DNA of 64,000 nucleotides from contig WNNJ02002694.1 in the NCBI GenBank assembly GCA_012934845.2, forward strand, positions 264,967 to 328,966. The letters are read 5' to 3'. Source of the DNA: Pomphorhynchus laevis. Taxonomy: Eukaryota; Acanthocephala; Palaeacanthocephala; Echinorhynchida; Pomphorhynchidae. The notes beneath the pieces were generated by a model, which saw only the letters and a program-made list of their open reading frames with translations, had not been told where the DNA came from and did not search any database. This document shows positions 1-9,984 of the stretch, one piece after another (position 1 is the first letter of the stretch; every line of letters starts with the position of its first letter). The position numbers and the translations under genes were made by a program.

Positions 1-77
1 TGCTATTTAAAGCTATTTCTATGTACTAAATTGATAAAGCCGTCAAAATTGCACAATTATCATAATTGTGTATTAAG

Positions 78-268
78 TTTCGAAAAAATGATTTCCGGAA
101 TGTACCTTGGTGAATTAGCAAGACTGATTCTTTTGGATCTTATTGAGAAGCAATTGCTATTTCCTGGTTTGTTACAGCGTAGCCCTGGTAAAATCGGTGA
201 TTTACGTGAAATGTTTACACCTGGCGGATTTTACAGTCGTTATGTTTCTGATATCGAGCAGGATGAAG
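78..268 (+). CDS. Hexokinase exon a
   Basis: Encodes '[13 protein letters not shown]' through 'YVSDIEQDE'. The acceptor AG lies at 76-77 and the donor GT at 269-270. The frame stays open left of the AG, but family similarity starts at the FEK motif, so the exon is begun at 78. Confidence 0.88.
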
Positions 269-3200
269 GTATAAAAATTATGAATTAAGCAATAAAACTT
301 TCATTGTTGTTTAACATTGTCAATTTCACACCATTTACAAATCAGTGTATTTTAATATTAGTCACTTATTGCATTTTGGGGAAAGTAGACAATTGTCTGT
401 ACTTTTAATTGTTCTTTTTGTCATGCTTAGTTATATGATCAATACGATTATTCTAGATTCACAGTCACATAAAAGCTATATCAGTAAGCAAAGAAGCTGT
501 TATTGTAATAGCCTCAAGAATAATATATATCATTAATTTGTAATCATACGTTTCTTATATTTTAAAATTAAACTTGAGTCGTTCCAACATTATTTATCAC
601 AAATATTAACTAAAAATGGTACATGAAACAATTTTTAAAAATAAAGCTTAATATTTGTCACAATTTTCGTTCAGAATTTTTGGTCCAAAAATACTGTTCA
701 ATCTATTTGAACAAACAATTTTTATACGATCAGTGCAATTCTTCCAGATCGGGAGTTAGATATCTGTTAGATAATGATGTGATTTCTTAACCCAGTCAAA
801 ACATTTTCAATTTGTATACGAATCTTCTTTTCACATTTATGAGAACACACATTCATTTGCTGACAAAATGTTTCCTATCACCTTCGCATTTTATGTAACA
901 TATTTTGGAAATATTGAAAAACAGTTCACAATTTTGAAAAACAAAATTGTGAATCCCAAGTATATATCAAGCTTACACAGCTTGCACACTGTGATAGATG
1001 GATCTGATATTCATTATTAGTATTAGGATACCGTGCTTATTAGTGTTCTTTGATACCGTACTCATCTGTAACTTGTATTCTAAGCAAATTACTTTTTGAA
1101 TTTATAAATTGTATAGTCGCTGTTGAGCAGTTAGCACAGCCTTCAATTTATATTTATACATATATTTTATATTTTATTGTTTATAATTTATGGTCGATAA
1201 TTTCAGAAATTACTCGTGTCCAAAGAAACTTCTGTTTCAAATAAAATCAACACTTCAAATTTATATTGACAAATATGCTTTACAAAATATAAAATTTGGA
1301 TATTATTAGACTAATAATTCTCAAAACTAATTTCATTAATAAATTAAAACAAATAAATAAAGGTTGAATTATTAAATGTCATTAATATATCACCTACAAC
1401 TAAATCTCAGGTAAGATCAACAAATGCATGTGTTGATAGAAGATCTAAGCTTAAATCAGGGTAATTGAAAGGTATGAATGAATGTGATACAACTCAAGGT
1501 TGATAATTCGCACGACTAGATTTATAACAAAAACGGATTTGACAAAAACGGATTCTTTATTGGCACTAAAGAATCTATACATAATTTTAATTATAAATTC
1601 CAAATTATATGTATAAAATTATGAATATATAAATAATTTTAAATTTAAGTTAAAACTTTATAAATAAATTTTAGTTATTATTAAAATTATATATGATTTT
1701 AATTTATATAACATTTTAAATAAAAATTTTAAATTTACATTATATATTGCACAAACAACTCAAGGTTAATAATTCGAATGACTAGATTTATAACAAATCA
1801 GCTAAGATAACTGAGTCTAAGTATTTTATACTATATATAAATTAAAAATAAAGATAAATAATAAATAATTATATAAGATTTTTACAATGTATATTTATGT
1901 CAACTTAAAATTTTAAATTGAAATGTAGAAGTCAATTTTTATGAATTGACTAATAAATAACAGACGATGTATGAGAATAAGGATTAGAGGTCATTAGAAG
2001 GAACTGCAATGTTATAAGGTTTCAGCCCCTATTCCTCGACCTTACACAGCAGCTGGTCCTAATACGCTCTAATGACGTATTTCCTCTGATAAAATTCGAT
2101 TATCTAGTGTATCTTATTCTAATACAAGTATTGTTTTATTATCCATCAATAAAAATTTCGCTAAATGATTTAAATTTATATTTAATAATATTTTGTTGAT
2201 TTACAAAGTATATAAAACGGATTTGATTTTCAAAAATGAAGTCTATATTTTTAAATAATTGACATTGGAAGACTCTATAATAGAATTAATAATGCTATTT
2301 CTCGTTTAAAGGACTAAAATTCAATGAAACAAAGAAAAAATTGGAGGATTTAGGTTTCGATAATCCTACATATGAAGATTGTGCTATTGTTCGAAATGTA
2401 TGTAAGCATGTCTCTTATCGTGCGGCTCTTCTATCGGCAGCAGGTATTCTTGATGCTAGTTTAAAGTATTTTATTTGAAATTGATTAGCTATTGCCGTTT
2501 TAATTAATCGTATAAACAAGCCCCATGTTACTGTTGGTGTTGATGGCTCATTATACAGATATCATCCTCGATTTAAGACAAATCTTGAGATTGCTCTTTC
2601 AAGATTAGTCGACAGAAATATCAAAGTAAGTCTTGAAAATATCCATTTCTTTAATTATTGAATAGATACGAAGAATGTAAAATTGTTCAATAATTTTTTT
2701 TATTTAATTTCGATAACTCATGTTTTATCATCCTCAAGAATCAAAAAGAGTTTCAAATAAATCAACTACTTTATTTTCTGTAGATAATAGTAGAGTTAGC
2801 GAAATATTGTAAAGAATCTATGGAATAAAATAATTTTACTTTTTCATTCCTAAACGTTTACTAGAATCTAAGTGTTCTAAAATATATAATATAATGTAAA
2901 ATATAATTTTAATACATATCTATATAGATAGCTAATCAATTTATTTATATTAATATATAATATAACCATTATAATAAATAAGGAATCGTGTTATATTCTA
3001 CAAACTCGTGTTGGAGTTTAGAACTCATTTTAATATGATATATCAGAATAAAAATGTAAAATAAACACCATCGCCTATATATTATTTATATTATTGTTAT
3101 ATATTATATAATATATATAATAATATTGCGCAGTATTCAATATTCAAAATATTTTAGAAGTGCGTTATGTTGGTTAGCAAGACTTAAAATACGTGGAACT

Positions 3201-4983
3201 TGCATATTGAAACCAAATATATGTGGAACTTACAATAATAATTTTTTGGGCTACGAACATTTTTGGTAAACGCTAAAAATATCAAAAGTATCTTTAAATG
3301 TAATTTTACATATTGGAACCACAAATATGTGGTTTTAAAATATGTGGAACTTACAATAATGCATTAATAATAATTAATAATAATTAATAATTATTAATAA
3401 TAATTAATTAATACTTATTAATTATTAATGACTAATAATTAATCATAAATTATTATTAATCATTAATGTATTATTTAACTTACACTAATTAAGTTCCACA
3501 AATATGTGGAATTTACAAAAGCATGGACATAAGCATGAACTATGAACATCCGATCAGTAAGGCAAGAATTATAAGCATTTCGAGTACGGCTAACTCAGTC
3601 ACAAATATAAACTTACCGAAAAACTGTAGATGTTAAAGCATTTGTTATCGTACCATTTTATGGGTATTTGGCGGAATTATAAATTCAACTAGTCCCAACA
3701 TCGTAATGTAAGCCTGAATAAACGGTTGTAATTAACTCTTTAACAACAGATGAAGGTAAAGAGTAAAATGTAAAACATATTCTTAATGGCATCGTTGTTG
3801 TTTGCTTCACTACTTGATGGATGTTCGTCACTGTCAATGTTAATTTTGTCGCGTCCCATTTTAAGTACATTAGTTGATGCCGTATGCAAAGATACAGGCT
3901 TCGACAAGCTCACTATGGGATCATTTGTTGATGATCGTTCCGTCATTGATTTTTTCGAAGAATGAAAACTTTGTTGCAAATCTGTCCAAGCAAATCGGCT
4001 TTAAATTTCTTGTCCCAAGGCGACAATTGTTTCTTCTCATCTCTCTTGATGACAGTTTCATTTTAACTATCAAAATCGACCATACTATTGTGAGGCTGAG
4101 GAATTTCGCCGATATGCACATAAACATTTAATGATTGTTTTGACTGATCAGTATTTTTTAAGTGTTCTGGGTTGATGCCATTGCCTTATCATTGATCGAC
4201 AATTTACTTGGTTCAAGGGGTATAACTGAATATTAAATGGGGTATAACTGATTACCTGGGTTCAAGGGGTATAATTGAATATTCTTGGTTCAAGGGGTAT
4301 AACTGATTCTTCGTCATTCAAATATTTTGATTGAAATTTGTCGTAAACGGGTAAACTTACCTTCCACAGCAAATGTATTGTCATTTGCGCATTTTGAATA
4401 CCGCGCAATAAGTGAATTACAGCATCCGTATGTATATTTTACTGACAGCTTTTTATTGAAACAAGCGTCCGGCTCGAAGAGGCGTTTCCTGGAGGTCATA
4501 ATCAAAAACCAATATTGGAAGCTGGTCGAGTGAAGCTAACATGGCTTTGGGGTTGCTCCTTATTAGTTTGATGGATATGCTCTGATATAACCATGTGACC
4601 GTCACAGCGTATCCGATTCCGCTTGTCCGACTTATATTATTCGCAACAGATAAAGGGTTGATTACCTATTATCTTATTGTTATTGTGGATATAGTTGGAA
4701 TTCTTTCAAATTGTGGGAATTGAAGCGCAAGTTAACGTGATTGAAATTTTTAATGACATAATTTCCTGTCAGATCATGTAATACAGATTCAGTCTTTGTA
4801 TTTTTAATTTTTATTGGAATAGGCATTTTTAATGTGTTGAATTTGTTTTAGTACCGTGTTGTATTGAGCGAAGACGGAAGTGGGAAAGGAGCTGCATTGG
4901 TAGCCGCTGTTGCCGATCGTGTGAATAATGCCAGATCGAGGAAGGTGTCAATTGATGAAGGCATATCTTCCAATAATTTATAA
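78..4983 (+). CDS. Hexokinase, 3' part of gene (four exons)
   Basis: Hexokinase phosphorylates glucose and other hexoses with ATP in the cytosol, the first step of glycolysis. The visible exons encode the C-terminal part of the kinase's large lobe. Seen in order: '[13 protein letters not shown]' and its following helix, '[14 protein letters not shown]', '[14 protein letters not shown]' and the ATP-site segment '[11 protein letters not shown]' near the C-terminus, ending in a short tail and TAA. Exons read 78-268, 2312-2443, 2489-2625 and 4852-4983; all splice sites are GT/AG and the phases agree. The N-terminal exons lie off the left edge. The two larger introns (2.0 and 2.2 kb) hold repeats; the middle one is only 45 bp. 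The exons are clean, so this is most likely a working host gene. Confidence 0.93.
1491..1797 (+). repeat. Pair of 42-bp direct repeats
   Basis: Two copies of a segment beginning 'caactcaaggtt' and ending 'gatttataacaaa', at 1491-1532 and 1756-1797, separated by AT-rich sequence. The second copy abuts the Penelope-associated repeat that starts at about 1795, so it may mark an old insertion edge. Confidence 0.6.
1795..2215 (+). repeat. Dispersed repeat, Penelope-associated (copy 1)
   Basis: About 420 bp matching 62266-62705 in the same orientation. The best-kept part runs from 'gaattgactaataaataac' through a hairpin core (aatacg...cgtatt) to the AT-rich tail. At 62.7 kb the homologous repeat directly adjoins a Penelope-type reverse transcriptase relic, so this is probably a solo end of the same element. 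A third match, only about 30 bp and reversed, is at 38999-39031. Confidence 0.65.
2312..2443 (+). CDS. Hexokinase exon b
   Basis: Encodes '[19 protein letters not shown]' and '[16 protein letters not shown]'. Preceded by AG at 2310-2311 and followed by GT at 2444-2445; phases agree with the neighbouring exons. The next intron is only 45 bp (2444-2488). Confidence 0.9.
2489..2625 (+). CDS. Hexokinase exon c
   Basis: Encodes '[19 protein letters not shown]' followed by the 'LYRYHPRFK' segment. Donor GTAAGT starts at 2626. Confidence 0.9.
2640..3740. repeat. AT-rich intron segment with palindromic and repeated short motifs
   Basis: Intronic. A phrase like 'tatgtggaacttacaataat' occurs directly near 3215 and 3340, and its reverse occurs near 3480-3515. 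Between them (3355-3480) lies a run of 'attaataat' words that is strongly self-complementary. No coding sequence seen. Confidence 0.5.
3740..4505 (-). pseudogene. Decayed coding-like segment inside hexokinase intron
   Basis: The base composition is less AT-rich than its surroundings and several minus-strand stretches read like protein. Examples are '[20 protein letters not shown]' near 3960-4020, then a serine-rich stretch with '[19 protein letters not shown]', and at 4314-4505 a 63-codon frame whose '[10 protein letters not shown]' is followed by a donor-like gtaagt. The frames do not stay open between these pieces. I do not recognise a family. It could be a decayed processed copy of a host gene, or part of an unknown repeat. 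Confidence 0.3.
4200..4310 (+). repeat. Short tandem phrase repeat
   Basis: The phrase 'ggttcaaggggtataa' occurs three times, with a fourth partial 'ggggtataactga', within about 110 bp. It lies inside the coding-like relic. Confidence 0.6.
4494..4650 (+). repeat. Dispersed repeat, copy 1
   Basis: About 155 bp that match 26351-26510 in the same orientation, including 'ccaatattggaagctg' (versus acaatattggaagctg) and the identical 'gtgaccgtcacagcgtatcc'. Neither copy has an evident open frame or terminal repeat. Family unknown. Confidence 0.7.
4852..4983 (+). CDS. Hexokinase terminal exon
   Basis: Starts after 'ttgttttag'. Encodes '[16 protein letters not shown]' and '[10 protein letters not shown]', then a short tail and TAA at 4981-4983. 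The conserved ATP-site glycines are present. Confidence 0.92.
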   Translation, partial: YRVVLSEDGSGKGAALVAAVADRVNNARSRKVSIDEGISSNNL

Positions 4984-5930
4984 AATTGTTATACAATCAA
5001 TCATTAATCAAGACCAAATGGATTTTAAGCGTATTTCTCCGTATTTTTTGAAAATCAAAATCTATTCAATACAATAATATTCTTGGTAGTTTTTTGCTGT
5101 ACATATTGCTATTTACAAAAATGTCAAAAGTACAAAAAACATTTAAAATATAATTAAAGGTTTACTTTCATTATTTTAGCATGTTAAAATCACTGCTAAA
5201 TTTCTAATAAATTTACGTGGAAATAACAATAAAGAAATAGAAAAATTTATTTTAAATTTAATCATTTGAAGATTAAAATTTGGTAAATTTTAAAAATTTT
5301 AAAAATTTTAGGCAACTGTTCGATGGTAAAATAAATCTGCAGGATAAACGTATATTTAACAATACACTAGACATTTTAAGACCCTATTAGTTTAAACTTA
5401 TAAATAGAAAATTCCAGTTTGAGATAATTGTATTGCCTTAGAGTAAATAAATCACTTGTTATTACCCGATTCGTTGTGCTGGGTCAAGGAATACGGTCCG
5501 AAACCTGATAGGCAGTTCGTTTTGAATATTTGTTCATTCCGATAAATAAAATATTAAATAAAAATGTGGAATATTAATTGATTGAAACTGCAAATTAATA
5601 GTGTAAATAAATTTACAATATTTTATAGTTTGGTATCTATAGCTCATTATTTGTAAGATATTATTTAGTCGGTAAGTAGTAATCTTCATAAATTTAGTTT
5701 CTGAATTGAATTGTTCGCATTTAGGTATTATGTTATTATTCCGACAGGTTTTCAGGAACTTGATGGACAGTAGTGTACTAGCCTTTCTTTTTTTCCATTC
5801 GAATTAATTTTCTTATTAGTTGTAAGCAGCCTTTCCATACTGCTTCTTAATATCGCTCAGAATTGCATTCGAGACACATTTAATCTTAATATGACGAGTC
5901 ATGCCTAAGAAAATACAAATTGTTTTACAA
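4984..5930. other. AT-rich intergenic sequence
   Basis: Downstream of hexokinase; must include its 3' untranslated region. Several AATAAA-like words are present but none can be chosen as the polyadenylation signal by eye. No gene or clear repeat seen. Confidence 0.5.
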
Positions 5931-6500
5931 GCAATATTTCGGCTGTTCGAGCAGCCGTCTTCAAGGGATATGAAATTACAATTTCAGATGACAATTTTTA
6001 ATTTTTTTAAATTACAATTTTATAACTTTTAGTACTAAAGTTATACGAAAAACAAATTAGTGCAAAAACTCGAGAACCCGGGATCGCTCAGCCGTAGATG
6101 GAGTAGATCTTAACACCTCCCTGAGTACCTTTGTCATACGTGTGCTGACATTTTGAGAGGGAAATTTGGGGATTTAGATCGATTTATTTCCCTTCAGTCT
6201 TGTTGTTATTTATGTATACCGACTCTAGTACTAGTTTGTGATTTAGCCTATGTTCTCTTGGTACCGTTGCCGCCTTCTCAAACGCAATTCTATGATCGAT
6301 GAAAATGACGTCATTAAATAGGGCAGGCGAAGTGTTATGTTGTTTTAACCATAATTATGTTGATAGATTCTCTTAACAAGATCCTGTTTGGTCTGACCAA
6401 CATATATTATATTACAATCAGCACAAGGTATAGCATACACGACGCTACTGTCTTGTTTGTGAGGCTTGCGTATGAAAATCCCGTTTAGAATTACACCTAT
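5930..6500 (-). mobile_element. Penelope-like element relic: GIY-YIG endonuclease and 3' hairpin
   Basis: The minus strand encodes 'VVYAIPCADCNIIYVGQTK' (about 6450-6390), the start of the GIY-YIG endonuclease of Penelope-like retroelements with its CxxC pair. More degraded similarity continues towards 6180 in shifting frames. Further downstream (5941-5956) is a hairpin (GGCTG, loop, CAGCC) flanked by 'TGAAGA' and 'CGAAAT', a layout common near the 3' end of such elements and reminiscent of a hammerhead stem II. The reverse transcriptase part is not next to it. An old, broken copy. Confidence 0.75.
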
Positions 6501-6764
6501 CTTATAATAAACATTAAACTACCTGTCATTATTACGTTCAGGCATACTAATCAAACCATTAAACGGATACTAAACATTTGATCGATAACCTGACTTATTC
6601 AAGGTAAAAGCAGCATATGCCCAATGATCGAAAGCCGTCGCAGAAACACAATAATAGTTGGCAATAATCTTCCAAATAAATTGAGAAGTCCGTAGATTTC
6701 GAAGAGCAAACCGATAATCGCCTATCCTTTGATGGGTAATTGAGCTCCATGAGCACAATTTTGG

Positions 6765-6970
6765 ATTGTGCTCCTGGAGCTAATAAGCTTCAGTTTCATA
6801 ATCGTAGATGTTGCCAAAAACCGGAGTTCGATTACAAGTAGAGCAGACTTTCTTATCACCCCTAGACGGGCTGATGGTAGCCGGCAGCACTCATCAGTAA
6901 GGTGAACTACCATCAGTCGTTTGGCAACATCTACGATTATGAAACTGAAGCTTATTAGCTCCCGGAGCAC
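6765..6970. repeat. Inverted pair of the 360-bp repeat family
   Basis: Arms of about 54 bp at 6765-6818 and 6917-6970 are inverted copies of one segment ('taataagcttcagtttcata' on the left). The centre carries a reversed, shortened copy of the 60-bp structured motif seen at 7169. So the first unit of the cluster stands head-to-head against the tandem units that follow. Confidence 0.75.
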
Positions 6971-7168
6971 AGTTTAACACAGTCAGATATAATAATTATA
7001 AAAATGTATCCTCCAAAGGATCCTGTGAGAAAGCAAGCAACGACAGCAAGTAAATTTCCTGCCGAATAAAATTAGGATGCTCCGGAAAGCACATGGTTAG
7101 TTTAAAGAGGCTATGACTATGCTACCACGTTAGCAAATTCTCGGAAATGCCTTTTTAATATATCACAA

Positions 7169-7228
7169 GGCAGCCGAAACGACTGATGGTAGTTCACCCT
7201 ACTGATGAGTGCTGCCGGCTACCATCAG
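7169..7228 (+). other. Structured motif, type a, copy 1
   Basis: The segments GGCAGC and GCTGCC can pair, and so can CTGATGGTAG and CTACCATCAG. They occur in the order 1-2-1'-2', a pseudoknot layout. CGAAAC follows segment 1 and CTGATGAG precedes segment 1', as around stem II of a hammerhead ribozyme. Further copies: 7529-7588, 50678-50737 and 51035-51095, with variants at 8114-8173 (-), 8808-8870 and 59379-59437. Confidence 0.5.
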
Positions 7229-7528
7229 CTCGTCTAGGAGTGATAAGGAAGTCTGCTCTACTTGTAATCGAACTCCGGTTTTTGGCAACATCTACGATTA
7301 TGAAACTGAAGCTTATTAGCTCCAGGAGCACAATCTAACAGAGTCAGATATAAAATTATAAAAATGTATCCTCCAAAGGATTCTATGAGAAAGCAAGCAA
7401 CGACAGCAAGTAAAATTCCTGCCGAATAAAATTAGGATGGTCTGGAATGCACATGGTTCGTTTAAAGAGGCTAGGCCCATGCTACCACGTTAGCAAATTC
7501 TCGGAAATGCCTATTTAATATATCACAA

Positions 7529-7588
7529 GGCAGCCGAAACGACTGATGGTAGTTCACCCTACTAATGAGTGCTGCCGGCTACCATCAG
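7529..7588 (+). other. Structured motif, type a, copy 2
   Basis: Same as the copy at 7169 except CTAATGAG in place of CTGATGAG. Both paired segments are intact. Confidence 0.5.
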
Positions 7589-7754
7589 CTCGTCTAGGAG
7601 TGATAAGGAAGTCTGCTCTACTTGTAATCGAACTCCGGTTTTTGGCAACATCTACAATTATGAAACTGAAGCTTATTAGCTCCCGGAGCACAGTTTAACA
7701 CAGTCAGATATAAAATTATAAAAATGTATCCTCCAAAGGATCTAGTGAGAAAGG

Positions 7755-8060
7755 ATTGATGGAATATCTTATCCATAGATGGAATAAGAGTAAGCTTTAT
7801 ATACACATAAAGATAATTGACTAATTAATAATATAATTGATGTATTATTAGATACTCCTTTATAGTAGAGAGCATTAAATAAGACAATAAATATTAAATT
7901 TTATATTTTAGTGTATAATAAAATATAATTTAATTTTTACTAAATAAATTAGTAATTACAACAACGAACATCGCTAGATGAATAAATTTTTATCGTATAT
8001 GACATTTTAAAACTTACAAACTTATGGATTACGTTTTTTCTAACATATGAAATAAAATGG
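7755..8060. other. AT-rich intergenic sequence
   Basis: Low complexity; no gene or clear repeat seen. Confidence 0.5.
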
Positions 8061-8930
8061 CTAACAAAATATTACGTCACCATGCCACTTTTAGACGACC
8101 ACTTTATCATCGAAATGAAGTATCCGGCCACACTCATCAGTATGATGTACTACCCATTGAATGTTTCGGTTGCTGTGTGATATTGTGAATGAAGGCGTTT
8201 CCGACACTTTGCTTAATTGACTGAGACTTACGCTCTTTACCAGATTGAATTGCTATGCGGATCATCCTTAAACACTGGGCAGAGGTTCTTGCTGATTTGT
8301 CGCTGCACTCGTTGGATCATTAATAAATACGGCATGTATAATGGTAGTGCATGGATTTGCTGGGTAAACAACGGTCCAGGATTTCTTACGCAATACAGCA
8401 TTCATAAAAAAATGTGTTGGTTTGTAGACTGGACTTTTGTTTACGATTTTCAGGCACTATTTTCTTTTGTTGAGATATTTCCGGATCTCTTCGACTAACT
8501 TGTATTTTAGCTGGCTACATAATAGCTTCAGCTATCAGGTCGCGTTACGACAGAAAGCATGCGACCTGATAGCTGAAGCTATTATGTAGCCAGCTAAAAT
8601 ACAAGTTAGTCGAAGAGGTCCGGAAATATCTCAACAAAATGAAATTCAACCGACTACCAACAAGACGATTTAATGCATCACTATATTTTCTATTATTGCC
8701 GTATTTTGGAAGAAATCCTAGACTTGTTTACTCAAAACATCCGTGCACCACAATTATACATGACGTATCCATTAATGATCTTACGAGTGCAGCGAAAAAT
8801 CAGCAACAAACGACTAGTGGGCACTTCATTCTACTGATGAGTTTTGTCGGGTACTCCATCATTTCGATGCTATGCTAAAGTGGTCATTTAGAAGTGATAT
8901 TGTGCCTGAAACTCGTGAATCAAAGTCCAG
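8060..8930. repeat. Composite inverted element with a long palindrome at its centre
   Basis: A reversed copy of the structured motif (8114-8173, -) and a forward variant (8808-8870, +) flank a palindrome at 8465-8639. Both flanks also share 'aaagtggtc'-like words next to the motif. The flanks are much more diverged than the central palindrome. No convincing protein; the 93- and 79-codon open frames here lie across the palindrome and are not conserved. Confidence 0.5.
8465..8639. repeat. Near-perfect palindrome, 79-bp arms, 17-bp spacer
   Basis: 8465-8543 and 8561-8639 are reverse complements with one mismatch. The outer ends read 'ttttgttgagatatttccgg' and its complement. The high identity suggests a recent origin or correction between arms. 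Confidence 0.95.
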
Positions 8931-9615
8931 TCTACCATTTATACTCCATCCTTTAGAACATTTTTAAACTTGTCTCGATATAGAATTCCCAAATATTAAA
9001 TAATTTTGATTTAAATAAATCATGTCAACTCACTTTTATTTTATATTTAATTTACGTTATTAATATTCCATTCAAAAACAAAATAAATTAGCTATTCAAA
9101 CGCTTCCTTCTTTATATTAAACAAACCAAAATTTGTGGATTATTATAATAAAAAGGATTAATATTCGTAATATAAAATCATTTACTCTACTCGGGAAATT
9201 ATTTATTAACACTAAAATAGTGTTTTATGAACCTTGATTGCAACGTATTTTTTAAATTAAATAATTTTAAATTATTTTGAATTATTCAATATGGCTTATC
9301 TAAGGAAACTAAAAGAGGATCTCATTTTGATTTAAATCCTCTGCGAAATAAACTAATGTTTAATTAATTATTATGTAACTTTAACTTCTAATATAAATTT
9401 TTCTGATAAAATTTTTTTGTCCAGTATTCAACGTTTTATCATTTCTAAAAAAATATCTCAGATAATTCTGATTTAGCCAATATTACCGGAATGGCAAAAG
9501 TTCTGTAACATCGTTAAAAAAGATTTATATAAATCATTTTATGCATCGGATCATCATATTATAAACTAATGTGATCGAATTGATTTCACAATACAATGAT
9601 TTGACTCTAATTATA

Positions 9616-9710
9616 TTATTTGTAATGAAATAATAATGATATTATTTGTAATGAAATAACAATGATATTATTTGTAATGAAATAATAATGATATTATTTT
9701 TAATTAACAT
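9616..9710 (+). repeat. 26-bp tandem repeat
   Basis: About 3.5 copies of a unit containing 'gtaatgaaataataatgat'. The rest of 8930-9980 is AT-rich with nothing recognised. Confidence 0.7.
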
Positions 9711-9984
9711 GTTCTTGCGTGTCGATATATATATCTCATATGGAATGACAAAGCCCACAGATCCACAGTACAAGTCGTCTGCTTTATAAAACTTCTGACA
9801 GGGAGTGGTATTACCGGACATTTTGAGAATCAATGTTTAATATAGACGTGCGTAAAATTTTAAATCATTAAAATTGCCTTGAAAAACAATTTGTGTAAAT
9901 CAATTAAGACATCAAATTATAAAATCAACAAAAATCGAAAGTTGAAAAGACTTGATGGATTAGCTTATAAAATTAACGATGATG

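Larger units (their letters stand above)
269..2311 (+). other. Hexokinase intron, AT-rich with dispersed repeats
   Basis: Two-kilobase intron. Nothing coding is seen in 269-1480. A 42-bp direct repeat lies at 1491-1532 and 1756-1797, with a few mismatches. From about 1795 to 2215 it carries a repeat shared with 62266-62705. Confidence 0.7.
6923..7750 (+). repeat. Tandem repeat cluster, 360-361 bp period
   Basis: Two full direct units (6923-7283, 7284-7643) and a partial third. Each unit has a conserved start ('ggcaacatctac'), an AT-rich part, 'gcaagcaacgacagcaag', and near its end the motif GGCAGC-CGAAAC...CTGATGAG...GCTGCC. A second cluster of the same family and period is at 50432-51235. 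The open frames on either strand are short and not conserved, so it is probably a non-coding element or satellite. Confidence 0.85.

Noticed and set aside
345-536. 63-codon open frame in the first hexokinase intron
   Set aside because: AT-rich, hydrophobic by composition, inside an intron, with no recognisable motif.
7169-7228. Calling the recurring motif a standard hammerhead ribozyme
   Set aside because: CGAAAC and CUGAUGAG are present and a stem II forms, but only about 10 unpaired bases separate the possible GUA cleavage site from CUGAUGA, so no stem I can form. Reported as a structured motif instead.
8217-8498. 93-codon open frame
   Set aside because: Runs into the palindrome at 8465, matches no family I know and has no conserved context.
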